Below, one piece after another: positions 17,089 through 22,957 of a stretch of 27,700 nt of DNA. The stretch is from assembly GCA_041308645.1 (NCBI GenBank), contig JBFZBC010000026.1, positions 1-27,700 on the forward strand, written 5' to 3'. Each line of letters begins with the position of its first letter. Positions within the stretch are counted from its first letter, which is position 1. A program made the position numbers and the translations under genes. This DNA comes from CAIJXO01 sp041308645 (GTDB lineage: Bacteria; Patescibacteriota; Minisyncoccia; Phycocordibacterales; GWA1-40-21). The notes beneath the pieces are model-generated. The model saw only the letters and a list, made by a program, of their open reading frames with translations, had not been told where the DNA came from and ran no database searches.

Positions 17089-17229
17089 TCAACCAAAAGA
17101 TTTTTTCTTTAGAAACATTTCAAATGTTTCTTTTGCATCAATCATGAAATCAATTATATACATAATTACTAACACAACTGGAACAGCGTAAGACAATACT
17201 ATTACTGTATAATTGAAGAAATTTTGCAT
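17089..17229 (-). CDS. Small single-pass membrane protein (46 residues)
   Basis: This short ORF begins MQNFFNYTVIVLSYAVPVVL, continues with IMYIIDFMID and ends in a charged tail containing FLKKKSFG. It has one membrane helix at about residues 7-28. A good Shine-Dalgarno sequence (GAAAGGA) lies 8 nt before the ATG, which is rare in this window and is the main support. It stops at TGA, the only TGA stop I find here, which counts slightly against it. It lies between uvrA and uvrC on the opposite strand. I do not recognise a family. Confidence 0.5.
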   Translation of the reverse strand: MQNFFNYTVIVLSYAVPVVLVIMYIIDFMIDAKETFEMFLKKKSFG

Positions 17230-17258
17230 TGTTATTATCCTTTCACTTCATATTGTTG

Positions 17259-17286
17259 TTGACTAAAGAACTTATTTGTATATAAT
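17259..17286 (+). promoter_or_regulatory. Promoter of uvrC
   Basis: TTGACT (17259-17264), a 16-nt spacer and a consensus TATAAT (17281-17286). The ATG is 9 nt after the -10, so the 5' leader would be only a few nt. Confidence 0.7.
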
Positions 17287-17295
17287 AGCAAAATA

Positions 17296-18564
17296 ATGAT
17301 AAAAAGTCAAGTAGGCAAAAAAAATGACATACCAGACGCTCCTGGAGTTTATCTTTTTAAAAATAAAGAGAAAATTTTGTATGTGGGGAAGGCTACGTCA
17401 CTTAAAGATAGGGTAAAAAGCTATTTTTCTTCGGATCTAACTTTAACTCGCGGTCCATTGCTAGTTGATATGGTAAACGGTACTACAAAGGTGGACTTTA
17501 TTAAAACCAGCTCTGTTTTAGAAGCCTTGATTCTTGAAGCAAATTTAATAAAGAAATATCAACCAAAATATAATACCAAAGAGAAGGATGATAAAAGTTT
17601 TAACTATTTAGTAATTACTAAAGAAGATTTTCCTAGAGTTTTTATTATAAGAGGAAGGGATTTGTCACAAGGACAGGGAAGATTAATAAAAAGTTTACCA
17701 ACTTCTTTCACTAATGTGTTTGGACCGTTTACTAGCTCTACCCAACTTAGAGATGCGCTTAAGATTATTCGTAAAGTATTTCCCTTTAGAGATAAATGTA
17801 AACCTTTTTCAGGTAAACCTTGTTTTAATAAACAACTAGGATTATGTCCAGGAATATGTGATGGAACAATAAATAAAAAAAATTATCGTAAACTGATTGG
17901 TAAAATAATTAAATTTTTTTCTGGTAAAACGGACAAACTTAAAAAAAACTTAAGGAAAGAGATGAAAATTTTAGTAAGAGAGCAAAAATTTGAGAAAGCA
18001 AATGAAGTTAAAAAACAGATTTTTGCATTGGAACATATTCAAGATGTGTCTTTAGTAAAAAATGATTTTTATATAAATAATTCGAATAAATTTAAGTTTA
18101 GAATTGAAGCTTACGATGTCTCCCATTTGTCTGGGACAAATAATGTTGGTGCAATGGTGGTGATGGAGGGTGGGGAGTTAAAAAGAAGTGATTATCGAAA
18201 GTTTAAAATAAACAATAGCAGAGGTAATGACATTGGCTCCTTAAAAGAGATACTAGAGCGCCGTTTAAAGCACCCAGAATGGCCTATGCCCAAGATGATA
18301 GTGCTTGATGGAGGGATAGCGCAGCTAAATGCCGCAAATGAGGTGGTTAAAAAGTATCAAGGTGAAAGCTTGATTGATTTGGTAGCAGTAATAAAAGATA
18401 GTCATCATAAAGCTAAAAAAATCTTCGGTTTAAAAAATCTCTCCAGTGGTAAGTATTCTGATACTTTACTACTGGAATATAAAGCAGACATATTGAAGAT
18501 AAATAACGAGGCTCATCGCTTTGTTATTACTTTTCATAGACAAAGAAGAAGTGTTATAATGTAA
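17296..18564 (+). CDS. uvrC: UvrC-type excinuclease, short form lacking the C-terminal HhH domain
   Basis: UvrC makes the two incisions of nucleotide excision repair. The 422-residue product has the N-terminal GIY-YIG nuclease domain (G17-V-Y-L ... Y29-V-G-K-A, R39), a central Cys-containing segment (C-K-P-F ... C-F-N-K ... C-P-G-I-C), a UVR helix hairpin (about 216-250) and the RNase H-like nuclease domain: Y-D-V-S-H-L-S-G-T, then G-N-D-I-G, V-L-D-G-G and H-R-F-V-I-T-F-H-R, which supply the acidic residues and His. It stops directly after that domain, so the tandem helix-hairpin-helix that binds DNA in the E. coli enzyme (610 residues) is absent. Both active sites look intact. Confidence 0.93.
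   Translation: MIKSQVGKKNDIPDAPGVYLFKNKEKILYVGKATSLKDRVKSYFSSDLTLTRGPLLVDMVNGTTKVDFIKTSSVLEALILEANLIKKYQPKYNTKEKDDKSFNYLVITKEDFPRVFIIRGRDLSQGQGRLIKSLPTSFTNVFGPFTSSTQLRDALKIIRKVFPFRDKCKPFSGKPCFNKQLGLCPGICDGTINKKNYRKLIGKIIKFFSGKTDKLKKNLRKEMKILVREQKFEKANEVKKQIFALEHIQDVSLVKNDFYINNSNKFKFRIEAYDVSHLSGTNNVGAMVVMEGGELKRSDYRKFKINNSRGNDIGSLKEILERRLKHPEWPMPKMIVLDGGIAQLNAANEVVKKYQGESLIDLVAVIKDSHHKAKKIFGLKNLSSGKYSDTLLLEYKADILKINNEAHRFVITFHRQRRSVIM
18555..18560 (+). promoter_or_regulatory. -10 box of ddl inside the 3' end of uvrC
   Basis: TGTTATAAT (extended -10) overlaps the last codons of uvrC and ends 7 nt before the ddl ATG. It is leaderless-type. Confidence 0.5.
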
Positions 18565-18567
18565 CAC

Positions 18568-19536
18568 ATGATAAAAAAAAGAGTTGGATTGTTACGGGGT
18601 GGTCCTTCAAGTGAATATGAAGTATCCTTAAAAACTGGAAAATCAGTGATGGATAGTTTGGCTGACCGGTATGAAGTGTTTGATATTTTGATAGACAAAG
18701 ATGGTACCTGGCATCACTTAGGCACACCAGTAAAAGCAGAAAATATTTTTAAAAGGGTGGATGTTATTTTTAATGCTCTTCACGGTTCTTATGGTGAGGA
18801 TGGAACTGTTCAGAAGCTTATGGATGCTTTGAAAATACCTTACACTGGTTCAACAGCTTTGGCTTCTGCGTTAGGTATGAACAAGGTTTTTTCAAAGAAT
18901 ATTTATAGAAATTCTAAACTTAAGACTCCATTACATAAGGTAATTTCTAAAAATGACAATATAAAAATTGAGGTTGTAAATATTTTTAAAACATTTTCAA
19001 TGCCTGCCGTCGTGAAGCCTGTGTCAGGTGGTTCATCTGTAGGTGCTTCAATCGCCAGGACATTAGCTGACTTGGAGAGTGCGGTAGTAGATGCTCTCAA
19101 ACATTGTGACCAAGCGCTAATCGAGGAATATATTATTGGTAAGGAAGCTACTTGTGGTGTTGTGGATAATTTTAGAGATAAGCTATATTATTCTTTATTA
19201 CCAGTAGAAATACGAAAGCCAAGTGACTCACCGTTATTTGATTATGGAGCTAAATATAGTGGTACATCTCAAGAAATTTGTCCGGGTAATTTTACACCTG
19301 AAGAAAAGAAAAATATTCAAGAGATGGCTGTCTCTGCACACAAAGCGCTTGGCCTAAGACACTATTCACGTTCTGATTTTATTATTCATCCGAAACGTGG
19401 TATTTATATCTTAGAAACAAATACTTTGCCTGGCTTAACAGGGGAGTCACTTTTACCTAAATCATTACAAGCTATTGGTTGTTCCTTGCCGGATTTTATT
19501 GATCATTTGATTAATTTAGCTTTAGATAGTAAATAA
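18568..19536 (+). CDS. ddl: D-alanine--D-alanine ligase
   Basis: This ATP-grasp ligase of 322 residues joins two D-Ala for the peptidoglycan stem peptide. Family segments include G-G-P-S-S-E-Y-E-V-S at the N-terminus, H-G-S-Y-G-E-D-G-T-V-Q, the glycine-rich loop G-G-S-S-V-G, and at the C-terminus S-R-S-D-F ... E-T-N-T-L-P-G-L-T, which holds the Mg and substrate ligands. The length is normal (306 in E. coli DdlB). Four nt separate it from uvrC, but it has its own promoter. A decayed copy of its last codons is found at 20499-20593. Confidence 0.95.
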   Translation: MIKKRVGLLRGGPSSEYEVSLKTGKSVMDSLADRYEVFDILIDKDGTWHHLGTPVKAENIFKRVDVIFNALHGSYGEDGTVQKLMDALKIPYTGSTALASALGMNKVFSKNIYRNSKLKTPLHKVISKNDNIKIEVVNIFKTFSMPAVVKPVSGGSSVGASIARTLADLESAVVDALKHCDQALIEEYIIGKEATCGVVDNFRDKLYYSLLPVEIRKPSDSPLFDYGAKYSGTSQEICPGNFTPEEKKNIQEMAVSAHKALGLRHYSRSDFIIHPKRGIYILETNTLPGLTGESLLPKSLQAIGCSLPDFIDHLINLALDSK

Positions 19537-19540
19537 TTGT

Positions 19541-19569
19541 TTGACATTAATTACTTAGGGGTATATATT
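19541..19569 (+). promoter_or_regulatory. Promoter of the arginine decarboxylase gene
   Basis: Consensus TTGACA (19541-19546), a 17-nt spacer and TATATT (19564-19569). The predicted leader is about 50 nt, very A/T-rich and without a Shine-Dalgarno sequence. This is one of the few genes here with a real 5' UTR. Confidence 0.65.
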
Positions 19570-19626
19570 AAAATGGTTTTAAAATAGAAAGTTTATTTAA
19601 TTTATTAAATAATAATAAAAAAAGAA

Positions 19627-20172
19627 ATGATTCCCACAAAAATATTTTTAACCAAAGGGTCTGGCGTTCATAAGGATAAGTTGGCAAGTTTTGAGCTAGC
19701 GCTAAGAGATGCTGGAATTGAAAAATGTAATTTAGTTTATGTTTCATCTATTTTTCCACCAAATTGTAAAATGATTTCTAAAAATGAAGGAGTAAAATTA
19801 CTGAATGCAGGAGAAATCACTTATTGTGTCATGGCTCGCGTGGAGAGTTCTGAGCCGAATAGGCTTATGTCGACCTCAATTGGTTTAGCAATTCCAAAGG
19901 ATGGAAATCAATATGGTTATTTATCAGAACACCATGCATTTGGTGAAAAAGGTGAAAAATCTGGTGAATATGCAGAGGATTTAGCCGCTACCATGCTGGC
20001 TACTACTTTGGGGATTGAATTTAATTCTGAGACGGCCTGGCGTGAAAGGGAACAGGAATATATGGCATCTGGCTATATTTTTAAGACTACAAACATTACT
20101 CAATCAGCAGAAGTAAATAAAGATGGACTATGGACTACTGTAGTTGCTGTGGCTGTATTACTTGAAAAATAA
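19627..20172 (+). CDS. Pyruvoyl-dependent arginine decarboxylase
   Basis: This 181-residue proenzyme belongs to the PvlArgDC family (archaeal PdaD, chlamydial AaxB), which converts arginine to agmatine and CO2. Diagnostic parts are F-L-T-K-G-S-G-V-H at the N-terminus, the self-cleavage site V39-S40-S41-I within N-L-V-Y-V-S-S-I-F-P-P (Ser41 would become the pyruvoyl group), V-M-A-R-V-E-S, I-G-L-A-I-P, and Y-L-S-E-H-H-A-F-G-E. The length matches the archaeal enzyme. Agmatine could feed polyamine or tRNA-Ile agmatidine use, or acid or arginine metabolism; no neighbour decides this. It has its own promoter and lies beside the tRNA-Ala accessory region. The family assignment is firm. Confidence 0.92.
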   Translation: MIPTKIFLTKGSGVHKDKLASFELALRDAGIEKCNLVYVSSIFPPNCKMISKNEGVKLLNAGEITYCVMARVESSEPNRLMSTSIGLAIPKDGNQYGYLSEHHAFGEKGEKSGEYAEDLAATMLATTLGIEFNSETAWREREQEYMASGYIFKTTNITQSAEVNKDGLWTTVVAVAVLLEK

Positions 20173-20247
20173 AAAATTTTACAAAATAGTAGAAAAAGCA
20201 GTAATTTATCGTGAACGAACTATGTGTAATTTTATGGTGGTTCTAGT

Positions 20248-20447
20248 AGACCCTACCCTCCTTCGCTAAAGCTACGGACGGGCAAGCAGGAATCTCTTTC
20301 TTTACAGGAGCAGAATAGGTTTTCCATTTTTGCGTCCTTCCATAAAATAGTCAGGACTTAAAAATATGGAAGAACCTTTTCGAGTTCCTCGCGGTACGAT
20401 TTTCTAATCGCCTGACGTAAGCAAAATCATTTGCTTACTTTAGGGTC
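20248..20447 (-). repeat. Structured element A with tRNA-Ala-like ends
   Basis: This non-coding element is homologous to element B. Its borders are a perfect 7-bp inverted repeat, GACCCTA (20249-20255) and TAGGGTC (20441-20447), like the tRNA-Ala(TGC) acceptor 3' strand. Inside is a 9-bp hairpin (GTAAGCAAA / TTTGCTTAC, 20417-20438) and a long stem, on the minus strand GGTT-C-TTCCAT-A-TTTTT pairing with AAAAATGGAAAACC, with single-base bulges. A 30-base block (20411-20440) is identical to element B. A 31-base hairpin segment (20257-20287) is inserted near one end. With the flanks this accounts for most of the gene-free stretch 20173-20455. Confidence 0.7.
20257..20287. repeat. REP-like hairpin insertion inside element A
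   Basis: Element B reads ACCCTAC-AGGA continuously. In A the same junction is interrupted by 31 bases beginning CCTCCTTCGCTAAAGCTACG and ending GGGCAAGC. The piece folds on itself (CCC-TCC with GGA-C-GGG), so it looks like a small palindromic unit inserted precisely between the two halves. Confidence 0.55.
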
Positions 20448-20455
20448 ACACAAAT

Positions 20456-20483
20456 AAAAAAGACGCCATGACGGCGCTTTTTT
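20456..20483. terminator. Possible bidirectional terminator
   Basis: Hairpin core CGCC / GGCG flanked by A6 on the left and T6 on the right, with one mismatch. It can serve either strand, ending transcripts between element A and the ddl remnant. Confidence 0.55.
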
Positions 20484-20498
20484 GTTGTGGACACAGCA

Positions 20499-20593
20499 GT
20501 GAATCATTGTTACTAAAATCCCAAGCCGCTGTGGGCTGTTTCTTGCCTGACTTTTTAGACCATTTGATTAATTTAGCGTTGGAGAAGAAATAA
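20499..20593 (+). pseudogene. Remnant of the 3' end of a second ddl gene
   Basis: In one frame ending at TAA (20591-20593) the translation contains E-S-L-L-L-K-S, then Q-A-A-V-G-C-F-L-P-D-F-L-D-H-L-I-N-L-A-L-E-K-K. The intact ddl ends E-S-L-L-P-K-S-L-Q-A-I-G-C-S-L-P-D-F-I-D-H-L-I-N-L-A-L-D-S-K. About 27 of the last codons are recognisable, with one codon missing and many synonymous differences. The rest of the gene is absent, and the left part abuts a terminator hairpin. The amount of divergence suggests a paralogue or an allele from a related genome that was replaced or lost, not a fresh duplication. Confidence 0.75.
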
Positions 20594-20596
20594 AAA

Positions 20597-21064
20597 TTAC
20601 TTATTGTATTTAGGAATATATCCTAATTTTAAATAATATTTTTTTAATAATAAAGGTAGATATTTACACTCTTTAATAATACCTCTACATTTTTTAGAGC
20701 CGCACATACATTTCATTGTCCAAGTTTCATTATACATTTGTAAAGAATAATCGTATGTAATTTCTTCTCCTGCTTTAATATTTTTAATAGAAAATAATTC
20801 TGCCATTTTGTCTTTTATTAAAACAGCACAATTTGGTTCACAAGAGTGATTAATCAAATCATCAATTTTTCCTGAAGGACCTATAAATAACTCCTTATCA
20901 ATTTGAATATATCTATCATCAATAGGATTTATAATATTCTCTGGAAGATCCGAACGCTTTAAAATTGGTCCACAAAAATCTAAAATTTTAGTGTTCATTT
21001 TTAAGGATTTTCTGGTAAAAATACCCTTACCATATTTACCATCTTTGATCATTAAATATGACAT
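20597..21064 (-). CDS. SET-domain protein lysine methyltransferase
   Basis: This compact SET protein of 155 residues would transfer methyl groups from S-adenosylmethionine to lysine. Motifs are Y-G-K-G-I-F-T (SET-N), the catalytic-site segment L-I-N-H-S-C-E-P-N-C, the knot partner G-E-E-I-T-Y-D-Y, and a post-SET zinc cluster C-M-C-G-S-x-x-C-R-G, of which the Cys of the NHSCEPNC segment may also be part. The ATG at 21064 gives MSYLMIKDGKYG; a TTG one codon upstream is possible. It stands alone on the minus strand between elements B and A in the tRNA-Ala island. Related free-standing SET proteins occur in chlamydiae and other host-associated bacteria and in CPR genomes, usually considered horizontally acquired. 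The target is unknown. Confidence 0.88.
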   Translation of the reverse strand: MSYLMIKDGKYGKGIFTRKSLKMNTKILDFCGPILKRSDLPENIINPIDDRYIQIDKELFIGPSGKIDDLINHSCEPNCAVLIKDKMAELFSIKNIKAGEEITYDYSLQMYNETWTMKCMCGSKKCRGIIKECKYLPLLLKKYYLKLGYIPKYNK

Positions 21065-21107
21065 CAAAAAAGCATATCACTTATTAATATTAAAACAACT
21101 TCTCTTG

Positions 21108-21243
21108 GTGGACCCTACAGGAGTCTCTCCCATTACATGGGCAGTATAGGTTTCCCATTTTTTCACAATAGGAATTGCTCAAAAATATGGGAGAACCTTT
21201 TCTCGTCCTGACGTAAGCAAAATCATTTGCTTACTTAGAGTCC
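21108..21243 (-). repeat. Structured element B with tRNA-Ala-like ends
   Basis: This is the homologue of element A without the hairpin insertion. One border is a 15-base exact copy of the tRNA-Ala(TGC) 3' end (GTGGACCCTACAGGA at 21108-21122; the original is at 21275-21289). The other border, TAGAGTCC (21236-21243), pairs with it, fully so only in a minus-strand RNA because of a U-G pair. It shares the 9-bp hairpin (21213-21234) and the bulged stem, here GGTT-C-TCCCAT-A-TTTTT with AAAAATGGGAAACC. The change TTCC to TCCC relative to A is compensated on the other strand by GGAA to GGGA. It lies just behind the terminator of tRNA-Ala(TGC). Confidence 0.72.
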
Positions 21244-21245
21244 AG

Positions 21246-21270
21246 CAAAAAATCCACGTAATCGTGGATT
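21246..21270 (-). terminator. Terminator of tRNA-Ala(TGC)
   Basis: On the minus strand AATCCACG / CGTGGATT with a 4-nt loop, followed by a run of T, starting a few nt after the tRNA 3' end. Confidence 0.85.
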
Positions 21271-21275
21271 GTTTG

Positions 21276-21349
21276 TGGACCCTACAGGACTCGAACCTGC
21301 CACCTCCTCATTGCAAATGAGGCGCTCTAGCCAGATGAGCTAAGGGCCC
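21276..21349 (-). tRNA. tRNA-Ala (anticodon TGC)
   Basis: The cloverleaf of 74 nt is complete. The acceptor GGGCCCT pairs with AGGGTCC and contains the G3-U70 pair that defines alanine identity. The D arm is GCTC/GAGC, the anticodon stem CCTCA/TGAGG has loop TTTGCAA, and the T arm contains GTTCGAGTC. The discriminator is A and CCA is not encoded. A TATAGT -10 box (21364-21369, minus) lies 14 nt upstream. Copies of its 3' end border elements B and A, and a broken copy of its 5' part lies upstream. Confidence 0.97.
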
Positions 21350-21410
21350 AATAATAATTGAATACTATATCCTAATTTCAAAATTCTAATCTCTTTCGCG
21401 CCACACTTGT

Positions 21411-21584
21411 GCAAATGAGGTTCACAAGTATTTTTCTGCTGAAAAATCTTCTGACCACGTCTCGCACCGTCGTGCTCCGACCTTGCGTTTGGGTCCCCAT
21501 TACCCATTACCCAAACTCACTCTATAGCCAGATGAGCCCCGCCCGACTGAACAAGGCTTCCGCCGTTCGGGCAGGTAAGGGCCC
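21411..21584 (-). pseudogene. Broken tRNA-Ala copy with two structured insertions (element E)
   Basis: Read on the minus strand, three pieces of tRNA-Ala(TGC) appear in order: GGGCCCTTA (21576-21584), the D-arm segment CTCATCTGGCTATAGAG (about 21520-21537) and CCTCATTTGC of the anticodon arm (21411-21420). Between the first two is a 9-bp hairpin unit (CCTGCCCGA / TCGGGCGGG, 21537-21575). Between the last two are about 97 bases holding an 8-bp hairpin (GTTTGGGT / ACCCAAAC, 21487-21516) and a core shared with element C. The 3' half of the tRNA is missing, so it cannot be a working tRNA gene. Apart from this and the -10 of the next tRNA, nothing else is seen between 21350 and 21640. Confidence 0.65.
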
Positions 21585-21648
21585 AGTGGTAAAAATACTA
21601 CCATATTCTGAATATTATTTCCACTTTTTACTGTAAATGATTATATGC

Positions 21649-21654
21649 TATAGT
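21649..21654 (+). promoter_or_regulatory. -10 box of the chorismate mutase gene
   Basis: TATAGT with extended TG-C ends 6 nt before the ATG at 21661. It supports that start over an in-frame ATG at 21637 and predicts a leaderless mRNA. Confidence 0.5.
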
Positions 21655-21660
21655 CATACT

Positions 21661-21933
21661 ATGGATTTAAATGAACTAAGGGCCCATTTGGATCGTTTGG
21701 ATACCGCACTGGTATATATTTTGGCTGAGCGCATGAGCCTAATTCCAAAGGTAGCTGAATATAAAAAGAAAAATAATATTGAGCGATATCAGCCAGAAAG
21801 AGAAAAGGAGATTATTAAAACTAAAAGAGAAATAGCAGAGAAAGTAAATTTAAATCCTGATTTAATAGAGACTATATATAAGGAAATAATTAAAGATGCG
21901 CATAGAATAGAAAAGGAAATAACAGGGAAATAG
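21661..21933 (+). CDS. Chorismate mutase, AroQ type
   Basis: This all-helical protein of 90 residues converts chorismate to prephenate. The opening L-N-E-L-R-A-H-L-D-R-L-D-T-A-L-V-Y-I-L-A-E-R, followed by V-A-E-Y-K-K-K, matches helix 1 of the AroQ fold with its conserved Arg and Lys active-site residues. R-E-K-E-I-I follows in helix 2. It is one nt upstream of the prephenate dehydratase gene, so the two enzymes that are fused in E. coli PheA are separate but coupled here. No other shikimate or aromatic pathway gene is in the window. Confidence 0.88.
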   Translation: MDLNELRAHLDRLDTALVYILAERMSLIPKVAEYKKKNNIERYQPEREKEIIKTKREIAEKVNLNPDLIETIYKEIIKDAHRIEKEITGK

Positions 21934-21934
21934 A

Positions 21935-22783
21935 ATGAAAAAAATAATTTCTAAAAAAGTTGGTTATCTTGGGCCAGATGGCAGTTATACAGAAACCGCA
22001 GCTGAATATTTAAAACTCAGAGCCAGCCTTATTCCTCTTGAGACAATCACTGATATTATAAAAGGGATAAATGACGGAGAGCTTGATTTTGGGGTGGTGC
22101 CGATTGAAAATTCAATTCAAGGAAGCGTGGTGGAAACGATAGACGGTTTATATCAAAATAAGCTATTTATCGAGAAGGAGTTAGTTTTCCCGATTAATCA
22201 TTGTGTCGCCTCCCTAACCTCTAAAATTGAGCCTAATAAGGTGGAAATCGTCTTATCTCATCCACAAGCGCTTGGTCAATGTTCAGATTATATTCGGACT
22301 AATTTTCCTAATGCCAAGCAAATAGCCACTACTAGCACGTCTCAGGCTTTTAAAAAGGTTGCTGACGAGGGTTTAGTTAAAGCGGTTGCTATTGGTACTG
22401 TTTCAGCAGCCGATAAGTATAAATTAAAGATTTTAGCCAAGAATATTCAGAACAATGATAATAATGAAACAAAGTTTGTTCTAATAACTAAAACCTTCAA
22501 TGTTAATTCTAAGGGCCAAATATCCAGTTTTGTTATTGTACCGAAAAAGGACCGGCCTGGACTTCTTTTTGATATTTTGAAAAATTTCAAAGAAAATAAT
22601 TTAAATTTATGCAAAATAGAATCGCGTCCGTCAAAATTCAAGCTAGGAACCTATGTCTTTATTATCGATATTAACGGTAATTTCAAAGATAAGGCCGTTA
22701 CCAAAGCAATCGCTGGCATTAAGGATGAATCCGATGTGATATTTTTAGGCAGTTATAACCAGGAAGTGTTTCCTGATTTGTAA
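21935..22783 (+). CDS. pheA: Prephenate dehydratase with ACT regulatory domain
   Basis: This 282-residue enzyme turns prephenate into phenylpyruvate, the last step before phenylalanine. The catalytic domain (about 8-185) shows G-Y-L-G-P-D-G-S-Y-T-E-T-A, V-P-I-E-N-S-I-Q-G-S-V-V-E-T-I-D, S-H-P-Q-A-L-G-Q-C, and T-S-T-S-Q-A-F. The usual T-R-F motif is T-K-F. The ACT domain (about 195-275) has the E-S-R-P phenylalanine-binding motif and G-T-Y-V-F-I-I-D, so feedback inhibition is likely. It is coupled to chorismate mutase. It is notable because most CPR genomes lack amino-acid biosynthesis. Confidence 0.93.
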   Translation: MKKIISKKVGYLGPDGSYTETAAEYLKLRASLIPLETITDIIKGINDGELDFGVVPIENSIQGSVVETIDGLYQNKLFIEKELVFPINHCVASLTSKIEPNKVEIVLSHPQALGQCSDYIRTNFPNAKQIATTSTSQAFKKVADEGLVKAVAIGTVSAADKYKLKILAKNIQNNDNNETKFVLITKTFNVNSKGQISSFVIVPKKDRPGLLFDILKNFKENNLNLCKIESRPSKFKLGTYVFIIDINGNFKDKAVTKAIAGIKDESDVIFLGSYNQEVFPDL

Positions 22784-22814
22784 ATGTAGCGCTTTTATTT
22801 TTCATTTTTTTGGA

Positions 22815-22820
22815 TATAAT
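22815..22820 (+). promoter_or_regulatory. -10 box of tRNA-Ala(GGC)
   Basis: Consensus TATAAT, 15 nt before the tRNA 5' end. Confidence 0.5.
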
Positions 22821-22835
22821 ATCAGCTATTAAAAA

Positions 22836-22906
22836 GGGCCTATAGTTCAATGGTAGAACACATCCATGGCATGGATGAGGCGGGGGTCCGATTCCCCCTA
22901 GGTCCA
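22836..22906 (+). tRNA. tRNA-Ala (anticodon GGC)
   Basis: The 71-nt cloverleaf has acceptor GGGCCTA / TAGGTCC with the G3-U70 pair, D arm GTTC / GAAC with a short 7-nt loop, anticodon stem CATCC / GGATG with loop ATGGCAT, and T arm GGGGG / CCCCC with loop TCCGATT. The discriminator is A and CCA is not encoded. Imperfect copies of its 3' end border element C downstream. Confidence 0.96.
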
Positions 22907-22920
22907 CTTTAAAATAACTA

Positions 22921-22952
22921 AAACTGATGAGATAGCATCAGTTTGTATATTT
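22921..22952 (+). terminator. Terminator of tRNA-Ala(GGC)
   Basis: Stem AAACTGATG / CATCAGTTT with a 6-nt loop, followed by GTATATTTTAT. Confidence 0.7.
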
Positions 22953-22957
22953 TATAT

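Noticed and set aside
20248..20447. tmRNA or group I intron as explanation of elements A and B
   Set aside because: There is no tag-peptide frame, no tmRNA 5' end consensus and no T-loop GTTCGAATC in the right place. I could not find group I core motifs either.
21411..21584. Functional intron-containing tRNA-Ala
   Set aside because: The 3' half (T arm and acceptor 3' strand) is missing, and the insertions lie between acceptor and D arm and between D arm and anticodon arm, not at an intron site in the anticodon loop.
21409..21636. A 75-codon plus-strand ORF
   Set aside because: It runs through the broken tRNA-Ala copy and its hairpin insertions and has no promoter or recognisable product.
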